Positions 27,015-36,991 of a stretch of DNA of 64,000 bases are shown here, piece after piece; the stretch's first letter is position 1, and the number at the start of each line of letters is the position of its first letter. Both the position numbers and the translations under genes were made by a program. A model generated the notes under the pieces. It saw only the letters and a program-made list of their open reading frames with translations, was not told where the DNA came from and ran no database searches. Origin of the DNA: Shinisaurus crocodilurus (taxonomy: Eukaryota; Chordata; Lepidosauria; Squamata; Shinisauridae); NCBI GenBank assembly GCA_021292165.1, contig JAHFWL010000058.1, forward strand, positions 1 through 64,000, given 5' to 3'.

Positions 27015-27170
27015 GCATGGTGGTCTGAAGGCACATAAGGCAGCCTCCTTGCTGAAGCTAAGCAGGTCTGGGTCTGGTCAATACTTGGAAGGGGGACCAC
27101 CTGGGAATCCCGTGCCGCCACCTTGAGTTCCACGATGGAAGAAAGGTAATAATAATACCAATAATAATAT
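27015..27170 (+). mobile_element. Second 5S rRNA-derived SINE, L2-like tail
   Basis: GAAGCTAAGCAGGTCTGGGT, CTGGTCAATACTTGGAAGGG and GGACCACCTGGGAATCCCGT follow 5S rRNA further than the CR1-tailed family does, including the region after the C box. The tail TTGAGTTCC...GGAAGAAAGG and ATAATAATA resembles L2-type SINE tails rather than CR1. Confidence 0.75.
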
Positions 27171-27473
27171 GAAGCTCTAGAAAAAATGTATTTTCTGAAG
27201 AATGACCAGTTCTAAAACCATATTTTGTATGTACTCACAGCAATAAGAAGGCTAGAGGAGGATCACTTCACTGGAGATAAGGTTTGGTTTTTTTTGGGGG
27301 GGGGGAGGCAGGAATGCTGGGCATTTTATCAGCCCCCTCAATGTAATTGTTACAGGGGCTACCAGAAGCCACTCTCTATGCGCCTCAGCTAGTAAGGAGG
27401 TGGGCAGGCAGAGAACACCTTGTCCAATACCCCACCACCACCACCCCAATCTGGAACCACAGGTGATAGAACT

Positions 27474-27557
27474 GTCAATATGCAGGGGACTACAACTCCC
27501 ATCACCCCTGACCATGGACTGTGCTGGTGGGGGCTGATGGAAGCTGTAGTCAACATC
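27474..27557. mobile_element. Foldback hAT-type MITE, partial
   Basis: GACTACAACTCCCATCACCC pairs with GGGGCTGATGGAAGCTGTAG. Outer ends lost. Confidence 0.65.
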
Positions 27558-27667
27558 GGGTGGCCATGTGTCCTATTTTGTAGAGGACAGTCCTCTATCT
27601 GAAGGGCTGCCACTGGCCTGTATTTGACAGTATCCTCTTGGAGGGCTGTTCTGTCCAATTACGGTTT

Positions 27668-27985
27668 AAAGATAATGAACTAATGTTAATACTAATTAAC
27701 ATGTAGTATCAAAGTTTAAAAGGGATTGTCGAAATGGAATGATTTTAAAGATATTTGGGACGGATTTATAGATTTTGTTTTAGTAAGAGGGAAAGGGTGT
27801 GCACCTTCACAAGATTCAATGCAATTTTGGAAGAATGAATTCAATGGTTACGTAACTTAGTTGATCCCGGGGGGGGGGGTTGCACTTATATTGGTGTGTG
27901 TGTCTCCCCCCTTTTGTATGTTATATTGTATATTTTAAAAATTTTTTTAAAAAGTATTAAAAAAAAGAAAGAAAAGATAATGAAC
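27668..27985 (+). mobile_element. 5'-truncated L1-like LINE with 13-bp target duplication
   Basis: AAAGATAATGAAC at 27668-27680 is repeated at 27973-27985. The insert 27681-27972 ends in an A-rich tail (AAAAAAAAGAAAG). Its start contains a short open stretch reading FKDIWDGFIDFVLVRGKG and QFWKNEFNGY before a stop, which resembles an L1 ORF2 C-terminus. Poly-A tail and long duplication fit L1-type insertion. Confidence 0.75.
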
Positions 27986-28121
27986 CATCAGAAGGGAGAG
28001 CAGCCCGGCGTCTTCAAGGTGCCCTGGACAGCAAACTGAGAAGGTAGCTCACCTGGATAGTCTTCCCTACTATGTACTGTGAGATGTACTGTATTTCTAT
28101 TTAAATTATAATTCTGAATTT

Positions 28122-28130
28122 GTGTGTGTG

Positions 28131-28188
<58 letters not shown>

Positions 28189-28189
28189 T
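28122..28189 (+). repeat. Compound microsatellite (GT)n(TA)n(GA)n
   Basis: Three adjoining dinucleotide runs with a single AAAG interruption in the GA part. Confidence 0.95.
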
Positions 28190-28261
28190 GCATATGCACA
28201 TTTTATGCAAATCTGTGTCCTCTTTTTTTGGTAGTGCATAAATGGCCACCCTAAGTCAAAA

Positions 28262-28736
28262 ACGTCTGGAGAGCAACAGGTCACAACATGCCATAGGCAG
28301 AGGAATGGTACATTAAAACTAAAATAAAAAAATGCTGTCTCTGTCTGCAGACCTCATAGATTCAGATGATGTGAGCCAAATTACATACAGCAGAGGAGAG
28401 AAAGCCCCTCCCCTCACTGAGCATCGCTTGCCTTTGGCTGAGGCCTAAGAAGGCTTATCTGTGCATTGCTGGGTTATAAATATGTTATCTGTGTCTTTAA
28501 ATTTGCCAGCTCAGCTTTGACACTTTTGGAAATGCTGTTGAGTGTGCCGCTCCAGGGCGACTGCAGGGCCCTTTGATTTGGCAGACTGCTGGAGCCAAGG
28601 TGACTCCCTGGGTGTATTTCTTAAAACTGAACAAGAGGCAGTGGTCCTGCCCTACAATGGCCTCTGGAAATGCTGGCTGGCTCCCAGTGCTATAGCAAAG
28701 GCAGTGCCTAAAATTTAGGCCCTAAATGGATAGGAT
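28262..28736. other. Unique-looking sequence
   Basis: No repeat recognised. Balanced composition with GGGTTATAAATATG near 28469 and GCTGGAGCCAAGGTGACTCC near 28590. May be single-copy DNA. Confidence 0.35.
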
Positions 28737-28759
28737 TTTCTTAAGAAGCTGCCTTATAC
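28737..28759 (-). mobile_element. tRNA-like SINE tail, left of hAT insertion
   Basis: TTCTTAAGAAGCTGCCTTAT is the reversed tail of the SINE that continues at 34074. The last eight bases, CCTTATAC, are the hAT target duplication. Confidence 0.75.
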
Positions 28760-29085
28760 TAAGGTGACCATATGTACTGGTTTTACCAGTACAGTACTGG
28801 TTTTTTGGACATTGTCCTGGTTAGTCGTGAGATGTAACCAGTACAGTTTAGGACTACAAAATCAAAAATTATTAATTTATCAAAAGATTGAGTACATCAA
28901 ATCAATCCTTGATAAACCAGCCTAAATCAATTTTATTAATTTATCCTAGTTTTAGTTTTATTTTACACGACGGTTCTCGTAATTGGATCTCGGCATTCAG
29001 CACACGCACTCTCACTATATTGTGGCTGCGGTGACTCTTCCATAATACTCCGCGCAGTACATACAGCCCAATCGTGGGAACTTGA

Positions 29086-29150
29086 TGATGACGTCATCAC
29101 ACAGAGCCCGCCAAAATCGACCAATTTGGTGTTAGCTTCGGACTATAAAA
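29086..29150 (+). promoter_or_regulatory. CRE-CCAAT-TATA promoter-like block
   Basis: Perfect CRE/ATF palindrome TGATGACGTCATCA at 29086-29099, CCAAT within ATCGACCAATTTGG near 29118-29131 and TATAAAA at 29144-29150, spaced as in a core promoter. It lies inside the hAT-type insert. A start about 30 bp downstream, near 29175, would be expected. No translated product is recognised. Confidence 0.55.
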
Positions 29151-29429
29151 GGCCCTCCGCAGCACAAGACAGGCACCAGTGATCTGGCATCTTCGGACTG
29201 TGACACTGGCCCTCAGAGCTCCATGCTCTCTCAGTTACTCGAGCTTTTCGCTCCGCCGTTTTCACGGCGCATCTCACTGCTTCGCCAGGACTAGGCTGAC
29301 CATACGTACCGTTTTAAAAGGGACAGTCCCGTTTTTTTCATATTTCCTGACCGTCCCTTCTTTTTAATATAAATGTCAATTTTGTCCTGTTTTTAGTAAA
29401 CTATATATAGTTTTTAATTTTTTGTAAAA

Positions 29430-30310
29430 AAACTGGACGCGGCGTGTTTATTTCTCATAAGACTCTCCGCGTTAAGAAACCTCGGGCGGGGGTGGTGGTG
29501 AGCCAAGCCCCATGCGGAGCTGCTCCCGTGCTCTCCTTAGCCCTTAGACAGGGCGACTACTGACGTAGTCTAGAGCGCCGTGTGAGCCATGCCGAAGAAA
29601 GGGAACTTCACAGCAATGGGCCAGAGCCCGGAGCCGTTGTAGTCTTGCTGCGGGGTAGCCGCATCCCCCTGCGCAAGCCTGAAGGGGTAGAAATCAAGCA
29701 GGCACAGCGCCCTTCGCCCGCAGCCGGATCCAGCTGCCGAGCACCAGCAGCACCATCCAGCCAGACAGGCCCTGAATTTCTCTGGCGGGCACCGAATCCC
29801 GGGCAAGCAGGCGAGACGGCGGAGCTGACACACGGGTGGGTGGCAAGAGGCAGCGCGGAGACGGGATGGACCGGGCAGCAGCGCGCCGCCGGGCGGGAGC
29901 ATGAAGACCCGGGCAGGCACCGAAGGGACACAGACCCCCCCCGCACGCTCTGTGGCAGAACCACACCGGGATGCGAGACGGGGGTCTGCCGGTGGTGGCA
30001 ACGATGGAGGCAGCTGAGAGGAGACCCACATGCACACTGAGCCTCTCTGCATGGCGGCGAGGGAGGGGACAGCGGCTCATTCACACAGGTCAGGGCATAC
30101 ATATTCATGCCCTGGTCAGCCAATTAGGACGGGACCTGAAGGAGGCGGGCCGTGGAGGTTAGGGGCGCGCTTAGGAGGATCAGCCTTTTCTTAAAGCGCT
30201 AAGAAGACTGGACGGGGAGAGCGAAGCCATGCAGCTTGCACTAAGGAGGAGGCGCAGTGTGTGGCAGGCAGCCGGATGAGCAGGCAAGCTCAGGGCACAT
30301 CGGACTGCAG
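29430..30310. other. CpG-rich block
   Basis: High GC and frequent CpG compared with the surroundings, judged by eye (for example CGGGCGGGGG, GCGCGCCGCCGGGCGGG, GGGGCGCGCTTAGG). Overlapping frames on both strands are typical of GC-rich DNA and show no domain. It may be a CpG island of the nested element or captured host DNA. Confidence 0.55.
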
Positions 30311-30335
30311 GCAAAGCTAAGACACACTTGTTGCT

Positions 30336-30400
30336 AGCGCAGCCGTTCTCAACCTCTGGATGTGTCAGACTACAACTCCCAGCATCCCCAACCAGCCAGC
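30336..30400. mobile_element. ACTCCC-family MITE fragment with ZNF143-like motif
   Basis: GACTACAACTCCCAGCATCC at about 30368-30387 matches the ZNF143/THAP11 consensus closely. Only one arm remains. Confidence 0.6.
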
Positions 30401-30440
30401 TGTTCCCACTCCACTACACCATGGCTTCTTTATCAGAGGG

Positions 30441-30605
30441 GAGGGGGCCATTGCTCAATGGCAGAGCACCCATCTTGCGTGCAAAAGGTCCTGGGTTTCA
30501 TCCCTGGTATCTCCAGGTGAGACTGGGAAAGACCCCTGTGTAAACCCCTGGAGAGCCACTGCCAGTCAGTGTGTAGGCAACAATGAGCTAGATCAAGCAT
30601 GAGGA
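30441..30605 (+). mobile_element. tRNA-like SINE, copy 2
   Basis: ATTGCTCAATGGCAGAGC (A box) and GGGTTTCATCCC (B box), then GAGAGCCACTGCCAGTCAGT and GAGCTAGATCAAGCATG. Nearly full length. Confidence 0.85.
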
Positions 30606-30824
30606 ACCTATGACCCTCCAGATCTTGTTGGACTACTGTGAAGGATTGAGGCCTACCCAGGCTTGAGTTAGGTTGAAGCCTGAAGGCCCAAATATCTCCT
30701 GATGGGAGGGGGCATTTGTGACTTTGGGGGTGCCACAAGGGCAAGGGCCACCCCCCTAACACTGCTACTTGTTGCTCGGTGCCCTTGGTGGTGGGGATTG
30801 TTTTTCCCTGTCTAGGGCCTGAAC

Positions 30825-31361
30825 ATGTGCCTTGGAGGGGAGTCATGGGGCCAAGTGGGGGGTTCTGTGGGGGCCCCAATTAGTGTAGTGACGGGTAGAG
30901 GGAGATATGGCATTGGGAGGAGGACTAGCCAGGTAAGGGGAACACAGCCCAGACACTTAATGGCTGTGCCTTGTTCCGGTCCTCCTTGCACCCGCAGGTT
31001 TGGTGGTTGCCCTATCAGCCTGCCCTCAGGTCTCCAGATGCTGCTTCTAAATGCCAGATTGGTGCAAAATAAAACCTCCCTCATCCACGATTTAATAGTG
31101 GATGAGGCAGCTGATCTGGCATGCATTACCAAGACCTGGGTGGGAGAACAGGGAGGAGTTAGTCTCTCCCAGCTTTGCCCACCGGGGTACTTGGTGCAGC
31201 ATCAGGGTAGACCTGAGGGCCAGGGAGGGGTCTATAGAAATTCTATCTCTCTCTCCAGGCTCCCTGTCCGTCTGACTACTGGTCTGGAGTGTTTGCACCT
31301 TTTGTTGGGCCAGCGGGACAGATTAGGGATTTTGTTGGTGTACTGCCCACCCCACTGCTGA
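30825..31361 (+). pseudogene. L2 endonuclease N-terminal part
   Basis: The second half of the 178-codon frame carries LLLNARLVQNKTSLIHDLIV, DLACITKTWVG and GLECLHLLLGQRDRLGILLVY, the start of an apurinic-type endonuclease. At the position of the catalytic Glu in the usual ITETW motif there is Lys (ITKTW), so the site is dead. A break near 31230 and another at 31361 separate this from the next frame. The N-terminal 65 residues are 5' L2 sequence of unclear coding status. Confidence 0.8.
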
Positions 31362-31371
31362 GCTGACGGAG

Positions 31372-33339
31372 GTGGTCTCGCTGGCGATGCTGAGGTCCCC
31401 CAGGCTGTTGGTCCTGGGGAATGTTAACATCCATGCTGAGGGCACTTTGTCTGGTGTGGCTCAGGAATTCATGGACTCCATGACAACCATGGGACTGTCC
31501 CAACATGTCATCGGCCCAACACATGTAGCAGGGCACACTCTAGACCTGGTTTTTTCAGCCGAGCATGGAGATGGTGATCTGAAGGTGGGGGACTTTGAAT
31601 CGGTCCCCTTGTCATGGTCAGATCACTATCTGCTGAGATTTAGGCTAACGGCAGCTTTTCCCCTCTGCAAGGGTGGGGGACCTATTAAGATGGTCCGCCC
31701 CCGGAGGCTGATGGATCCAGATGGTTTCCAGAGGGCCCTTGGGGGTTTTCCGGCTGATATGGCTGGCGGTCCTGTCGAATCCCTGGTTGATCTCTGGAAT
31801 AGAGAGAAGACCCGGGCAGTTGACACGATCGCTCCTGAGCTCCCTCTCTGTAGGAGAGCTCGTACGGCTCCGTGGTATACCCCAGAGCTGAGAGTGATGA
31901 AGCAAAACAGGAGACGGCTTGAGTGCAGGTGGGAGAAAACTCCTAGTGGATGCAATTTAGCCCTGGTACGTGCCTATAGCCAGGTATACCTAGAGGCAGT
32001 GAGGGTGGCAAAGAGACAACATATCACTGCCTCTATCCAATCATCTCTTTGCCGCCCAGCGGAGCTCTTTAGGTTCATCTGGGGCCTGTTATATGCTGGC
32101 CCCAGGGACATCATCGACCCATCTGATGCCCGCTGCAATATATTCACTAGGCACTTCCAGGAAAAAATCTCTTGCATCCGCAGGGACTTAGACTCCAATG
32201 TTATAGCAGTAGAATCAGAAGAGGTACCCAGAGCACAGCCTGGTCTAGTTATTTTGGATGGGTTTCCATTGGTACAGCTCGAGGATGTTGACAAGGTGCT
32301 TGGACGGGTTCGTGCAACCACGTCTGTTCTGGATCCTTGCCCCTCTTGGTTTATAAAAACTAGCAGGGAGGGAACGGCCGGCTGGGCCAGAGAGGTGATC
32401 AATGCCTCCTTGCGAGAGGGAGTGGTCCCATGCCACCTGAAACAGGCGGTGGTGAGACCACTCCTGAAGAAACCCTCTCTAGACCCGGAAGATCTTAACA
32501 ACTTTAGGCCGGTGGCGAATGATCTTTTCCTGGGCAAGGTCCTTGAGCGGGTGGTGGCCAACCAGCTCCAGGCACTCTTGGATGAGACTGATTATCTGGA
32601 TCCATTTCAGTCGGGGTTCAGGCCTGGTTTTGGCACAGAAACAGCTTTGGTCACCCTGTATGATGACCTATGTCGGGAGAGAGACAGTGGGAGTGCGACC
32701 CTGTTGATACTCCTGGATCTCTCGGTGGCTTTCGATACCACCAACCATGGTATCCTTCTGGAGCGGCTGTCTGAGTTGGGGGTGGGGGGCACTGCATTGC
32801 AGTGGTTCCGCTCCTACTTGGATGGCCAGCTCCAGAGGGTGGTGCTTGGGGAATGTTGCTCTGCCCCATGGACTCTGCAATCCGGGGTTCCTCAGGGGTT
32901 GGTCTTATCCCCCATGCTATTTAAGATCTACATGAAACCACTGAGTGGGGTCATCCAGAGTTTTGGAGTGCGTTGCCATCAGTACGCTGATGACACACAG
33001 CTCTATTTCTCCTTTTCATCTTCAGCAGGTGAGGATGTGGAACCTGCGACAATGCCTGCGACAATGGACTGGATGAGGGCTAACAAACTGAGGCTCGATC
33101 CAGACAAGACTGAGATGCTGTTAGTGGGTGGTTCCTTTGACCGGATGGAGGGTGTTCAACCTGTTCTGGATGGGGTTGCACTCCCCTTGAAGGAGAAGGT
33201 TCGTAGCTTGGTGGTGCTCCTGGAGCCATCTTTGTCATTTGAGGCTCAAGTGGCCTCAGAGCAAGGAGTGCCTTCTACAAGCTTCGACTGGTGTCCCAGC
33301 TATGCCCCTATCTGGACAGGGATAGCTTGGTCTCAGTAA
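31372..33339 (+). pseudogene. L2 ORF2: endonuclease end and reverse transcriptase
   Basis: 655 codons. It begins in the endonuclease (GNVNIHAEG where GDFNIH is expected, an Asp to Asn change), then TLDLVFS and SWSDHYLLRF with the SDH motif intact. RT motifs follow: FRPVA, QSGFRPGFGTETAL, LLDLSVAFDTTNHGIL, SGVPQGLVLSPMLF and HQYADDTQLYFSF with the catalytic aspartates. Ordinarily it nicks the target and primes reverse transcription there. The frame closes before the C-terminal domain, which resumes in another frame at 33291. Catalytic loss and frameshifts mean this copy is inactive. Confidence 0.9.
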
Positions 33340-33689
33340 TCTACGCTCTGGTGATCTCAAAACTAGACTACTGCAATGCACTCTATGTGGGGCTGCCTTT
33401 GAAGACTGTTCGGAAGCTGCAGCTTGTGCAAAATGCGGCAGCCAGGCTTATTGCGGGGACCGGAAGATCCGAGCACATTACACCGGTTCTGGCCCGTTTG
33501 CACTGGCTGCCAATATGCTTCCGAGCCGAATTCAAGGTGCTGGTTCTAACATATAAAGCCCTACACGGCTTAGGACCACAATACCTGACGGAACGTCTCG
33601 TCTCTCCCAACCGCAATCTACCCGGACACTACGCTCAACATCTGGGGCCCTCCTCCAACTGCCACCTCCAAGAGAGGCTCGGTTGGTAG
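33291..33689 (+). pseudogene. L2 ORF2 C-terminal domain
   Basis: Continues the previous frame after a shift near 33270-33290: LVSVIYALVISKLDYCNALY, LPLKTVRKLQLVQNAAARLI, HITPVLARLHWLPICFRAEF and YKALHGLGPQYL. This is the conserved region after the RT. It shifts again near 33660; LWNKLPTETL-like sequence follows out of frame. Confidence 0.85.
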
Positions 33690-34073
33690 CAACAAGGAGG
33701 AGGGCCTTCTCATAATATTCCCCCAATTATGGAATAAGCTCCCCACTGAGACCCTCCTGGCGCCAACCTTACTATCTTTTCGGTGCCAGGTTAAGACTTC
33801 CCTCTGTGCCAAGGCATTCAATAGTTAAGAGCTCAAAGTAGCACCCGGGGGGGGGGGGAATTGTCACCTGTAGACTTAGTTTTATTAAGTTTTGGATTGT
33901 ATTTTAAACTGTGCTATTTGGTTTTTAATCTTTTTTTGTATGTTTTTATTGTTGTTTTTATGTACAAACTGTTGTGAACCGCCCAGAGAGCTTCGGCTGT
34001 GGGGCAGTATAGAAAATAAATTAATAAATAAATAAATGTCCTGGTTTTAACTTTGAAAAAAATGGTCACCTTA

Positions 34074-34250
34074 CCTTATACAGAGTCAGACCATTGGTCC
34101 ATCTAACCCAGTATTGTCAACACTGACTGGCAGCAGCTCTTTCAGGGTTTCAGAAAAGATTCCTTCCTATCCCTACCAGGAGAAACCAAGGATTGAACCT
34201 GGGACCTTCTGCATGCAAATAATATGCTCTGCCAATTAGCTACAGCCCTT
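34074..34250 (-). mobile_element. tRNA-like SINE, right of hAT insertion
   Basis: Minus strand: B-box region AGGTTCAATCC at about 34190-34203 and TCAGTGTTGACAATACTGGG, then GACCAATGGTCTGACTCTG. With 28737-28759 it forms one SINE split by the hAT-type element. Confidence 0.85.
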
Positions 34251-34254
34251 GTGG

Positions 34255-34352
34255 GCTTCCCACAGGTAGCTGGTTGGCCACTGTGGGATTACAATGCTGG
34301 ACTAGATAGGCCTTTGGTTTGATTCAGCAGGGTTCTTCTTATATTCTTATAC
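34255..34352 (+). mobile_element. CR1 3' end
   Basis: GCTGGTTGGCCACTGTGGGA, ATGCTGGACTAGATAGGCCT and TTCAGCAGGGTTCTTCTTAT mark the CR1 3' UTR. Confidence 0.8.
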
Positions 34353-34460
34353 ATGACAAATGCCCTTAGCTTGGGGCATTTACCCAACTTGGAAAGACTT
34401 GAGTTGCCCCCACCTCTTCTCATGTTGGAGGCATGGAAGCTGCATTCAGAAATGCCACTT

Positions 34461-34838
34461 GGTGGCCATGTGTCCTACTTTTGAGAGGACAGCCCTCTAT
34501 TTTGGAGAACTGTCAGGACAGTCCTCTATTTGAAGGCATCCTCTGTTTGAAAGGCTGTCCAGGCCAAGTCTGATAAAGATCAAGAACCATCAGAAAGATG
34601 AGCAGGGACCTTTGAGTTGGTGTTCCCCATCAACAGTTACCTTGTGAATGGCCGACCGAGCAGGGACACAGGTCACCTGGCCACTCTCTTCCCCACTATG
34701 GGGAGATGTCTTGTATTTCAGTTTAAATTATAGTAATTATTTCTACATTTGTATCTATACATATGAATCAGCCTATGCAAATTCTATGCAAACCTGTGTC
34801 TTCTTTTGTCCTCTTTTTTGGCAATGCATAAAGTGGCC
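34461..34838 (+). mobile_element. GGTGGCCA-family MITE, near full length
   Basis: Starts GGTGGCCATGTGTCCTACTT and ends GCATAAAGTGGCC. It carries GGACAGTCCTCTATTTGAAG, AATTATAGTAATTATTTCTA and GTCCTCTTTTTTGGCAATGC. Best copy of the family here. Superfamily unclear, possibly hAT. Confidence 0.8.
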
Positions 34839-35135
34839 TCTGTGCACAGCCACTGTGCAGATACTAATCGCCCTGATCTAGTCTATTTACCGGTATCTAG
34901 GCTTCTGACTCACCACAAAGCTAAGGTAGGTTGCAAAAAGCAAAGAAAAAGGTGCAGGGAAGGTGAAAGATTAAAGAAGGAAGCAAGTCCCACACTACTG
35001 GTGAAGGAACAAAGAATCTGGTTGGATCTCAGATAGCAAGTAGTCCTCAGAACTTTCTGGGGTTCAGCCAAAAAAACTACTTTAAAAGCCAAGGGAAAAT
35101 ACAGAGAAGAGTGTTTCCCTCTCTACTTGTTAAGC

Positions 35136-35240
35136 TAGTCTTCCCCAAGCTGGAGCCCTCTGGATGACTTTGGACAACAACTCCTTTCATCCCCACCCAG
35201 GAATGATGGGAGATGCAGTCAGTCATCCAGACAAGATCCC
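35136..35240. mobile_element. Foldback hAT-type MITE, degraded
   Basis: TCTTCCCCAAGCTGGAGCCC then GACAACAACTCCTTTCATCC and GAATGATGGGAGATGCAGTC. Right arm short. Confidence 0.6.
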
Positions 35241-35249
35241 AGGGAACAG

Positions 35250-35528
35250 GTCTTGAATGTACTCAATTATTCTACCAATAACAATTAAATAACATCCACT
35301 TCCTTTTATCAGGAGGTGATCTGGTGGTTGTTGTTGTTTGCACAAATTCCAAATTGGGCTAAACTTTAGAATTTGTGTTTTGGACTTTTGACATTTTTCA
35401 CGTGTTGGTTTGAAGATTTCTAGTTTAAGGGATTAAAAAATGAAATCATATATTATGTGGATGAACAGTTTAAGGCAAGTTCAGTATCAGCTTGCCAAAT
35501 CTAATACGTTTACACACAGTGTGTTTCT

Positions 35529-35577
<49 letters not shown>

Positions 35578-35862
35578 CTTCTAAAACATCAATAATATCC
35601 ATGATTTGGATTTTTTAAAGGGGAAAAAAAGAGAGAGAATACAACATTTTGACAAGGAAATTTGAATTAGGAGAATTAGCTAGAGAATTCCTTCTCTCCT
35701 AGCCAATTCATTTTCAGCTCTGTTTTTAAGAGCTGGCCTGTCTCGCCATCCCACAAGACTCATTTTGTTGTTCATATAAACAAGAAGGAACCCTACCTTC
35801 ACTTTCTCTCAAGATAGCAATGCAACTTGCTTACAATACAGTTCCTTTGCTTTGACTTTAAT
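35250..35862. other. Unique-looking A/T-rich sequence with (GT)n
   Basis: No transposon recognised. (GT)n at about 35534-35573. An inverted pair, GAATTAGCTAGAGAATTCCT and CTCTCCTAGCCAATTC, lies near 35670-35706. Possibly single-copy DNA. Confidence 0.4.
35534..35574 (+). repeat. (GT)n microsatellite
   Basis: About 20 uninterrupted units. Confidence 0.95.
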
Positions 35863-35864
35863 AC

Positions 35865-35995
35865 AAGCGGAGTGGCCACAAGATAAACCAGGAAGCTGCC
35901 GGTTCAAATCTCACCTTTGCCATGAATTCACTAGGTAGCCATAGGGAAGCCATTCTCTCATAGCCTTCCTCCTAGATGCTTTCTAAATGCTAGCT
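35865..35995 (+). mobile_element. MIR-like SINE fragment
   Basis: GGTTCAAATCTCACCTTTGC CATGAA and the following CACTAGGTAGCC resemble the tRNA-like head and body of the CORE-SINE. Weak. Confidence 0.45.
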
Positions 35996-36348
35996 GTGCT
36001 GCTGTGACTGATACCTATTTGAACTTTGAGGCACTATTCCAGGGGTACTGAATCTCTTTCAGCCCAAGGGCTGAATTCAATTCCAGAGAAGCTCTGGGGT
36101 GGATGGCGGGTGGGACTGAATGCAAAAGGAGTCAGGGCCTGCATATTTTAGCGTAAAGTTTTTACTGCCAGTAAGTATGCCTTAGGAGAGGCCTTTCAAC
36201 CTTTAGAATGGGGAGGAAAACATGCAAAAGCTGGGAAAGCACCAAACAACCAGCTGTGGGGGGGGGGAGGTGGCGGCCTTCCGGGGTAACCAGAGGGACA
36301 TAAGGCCAGATGGGCGATTTAATAAATATAATAAATAAAATAAATAAG

Positions 36349-36930
36349 GCCATAAGAAGAGCCCTGCTGGATCAGCCCAAAGGTCCATCTAGTCCAGCAT
36401 TCTGTTCACACAGTGGCCAGCCAGCTGCTCACGGGATCCCACAAGCAGGACATGAGTGCAACAGCACCCTCCTGCCCATGTTCCCCAGCAACTGGTGTAC
36501 ACAGGCATGCGTAGTAGGCAATCACTCGTGACCGAGTATGATTGTCTTCCAGGATAAAATTACAAAAAGAAAATTATATAAAGAGGAAACATAGGCATAG
36601 AGCCAATCAGGACTAGTAGCCATTGATAGCCTTCTCCTCCATGAATTTGTCCAATCCCCTTTTAAAGCCCTCCAAATGGGTGGCCATCATTACATCATGT
36701 GGAAGTGAATTCCATGGTTTAACTCTGCACTGTGTGAAGAAGTCCTTCCTTTTCTCTGTCCTGAATCTCCCACCAATCAGCTTCATGGGATGTGACCCCC
36801 GTTGGGGTTCTAGTATTATGAGAGAGGGAGAAAAATGTCCCCCTATCCACTTTCTCCACACCATGCATAATTGTGTACACCTCTATCATGTCTCCCCTTA
36901 CTTGCCTTTTTTCTAAGCTAAACAATCCCA
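36349..36930 (-). pseudogene. CR1 LINE 3' part, split by another LINE tail
   Basis: Minus-strand frames at 36719-36931 and 36613-36864 read MGLFSLEKRQVRGDMIEVYT, IMHGVEKVDRG, then ADWWEIQDREKEGLLHTVQS and THLEGFKRGLDKFMEEKAIN. This is the CR1 ORF2 C-terminus. The 3' UTR runs to 36349 (on the minus strand CTGGACTAGATGGACCTTTG). A minus-strand LINE tail at 36510-36565 interrupts the UTR. Frameshifted. Confidence 0.85.
36510..36565 (-). mobile_element. LINE 3' tail, same family as 11628-12879
   Basis: Minus strand reads TTTATCCTGGAAGACAATCA and TCGGTCACGAGTGATTGCCT, matching 12817-12857. Ends in a short CTACTAC tail. It sits inside a CR1 3' UTR. Confidence 0.75.
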
Positions 36931-36991
36931 CAATGGACTGGGACCACAGGTGGGCTGCATTTGGCCTGCATCCCGAGGTTCAAGACCCCTG

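Larger units (their letters stand above)
27558..28251 (+). mobile_element. GGTGGCCA-family MITE interrupted by an L1-like insert
   Basis: Left end GGGTGGCCATGTGTCCTATT, right end AATGGCCACCC, which form a short inverted repeat. Body matches 34461-34838. An L1-like insertion (27681-27972) splits it. A compound microsatellite (28122-28189) has grown inside the right half. Confidence 0.75.
30640..34037 (+). mobile_element. Nearly full-length L2 LINE, inactive
   Basis: Contains a 5' region, endonuclease, reverse transcriptase, C-terminal domain and 3' UTR ending AACCGCCCAGAGAGCTTCGG and (AATA)n. Reading frame is broken at least three times (near 31230, 31360 and 33270). It lies inside the hAT-type element. 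One of the few near-complete LINEs in the window. Confidence 0.9.
28752..34081 (+). mobile_element. hAT-type composite element with nested L2
   Basis: CCTTATAC at 28752-28759 and 34074-34081 flanks an insert that starts TAAGGTGACCATATGTACTG and ends ATGGTCACCTTA, an inverted repeat of 11 bp. Eight-base duplication fits hAT. The 5.3-kb insert holds a promoter-like block, a CpG-rich block, MITE and SINE pieces, and an L2 that ends 36 bp from the right terminus. I find no transposase frame, so this copy is nonautonomous. A second, similar terminus (AGGCTGACCATACGTACCG) begins near 29292 and may mark another nested element. Confidence 0.82.
36040..36991 (+). mobile_element. CAGGGGTGG-family hAT element, copy 2, carrying L2 and CR1 inserts
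   Basis: Left part 36040-36285 starts CAGGGGTACTGAATCTCTTT. Right part 36935-36991 ends AGGTTCAAGACCCCTG. Between them lie an L2 tail (36285-36347) and a minus-strand CR1 (36349-36930). The two ends form an inverted repeat with GACCCCTG/CAGGGGT. Confidence 0.7.

Noticed and set aside
29570..30123. Overlapping 130-170-codon frames on both strands
   Set aside because: They lie in CpG-rich DNA where stops are rare on all frames. No domain is recognised.
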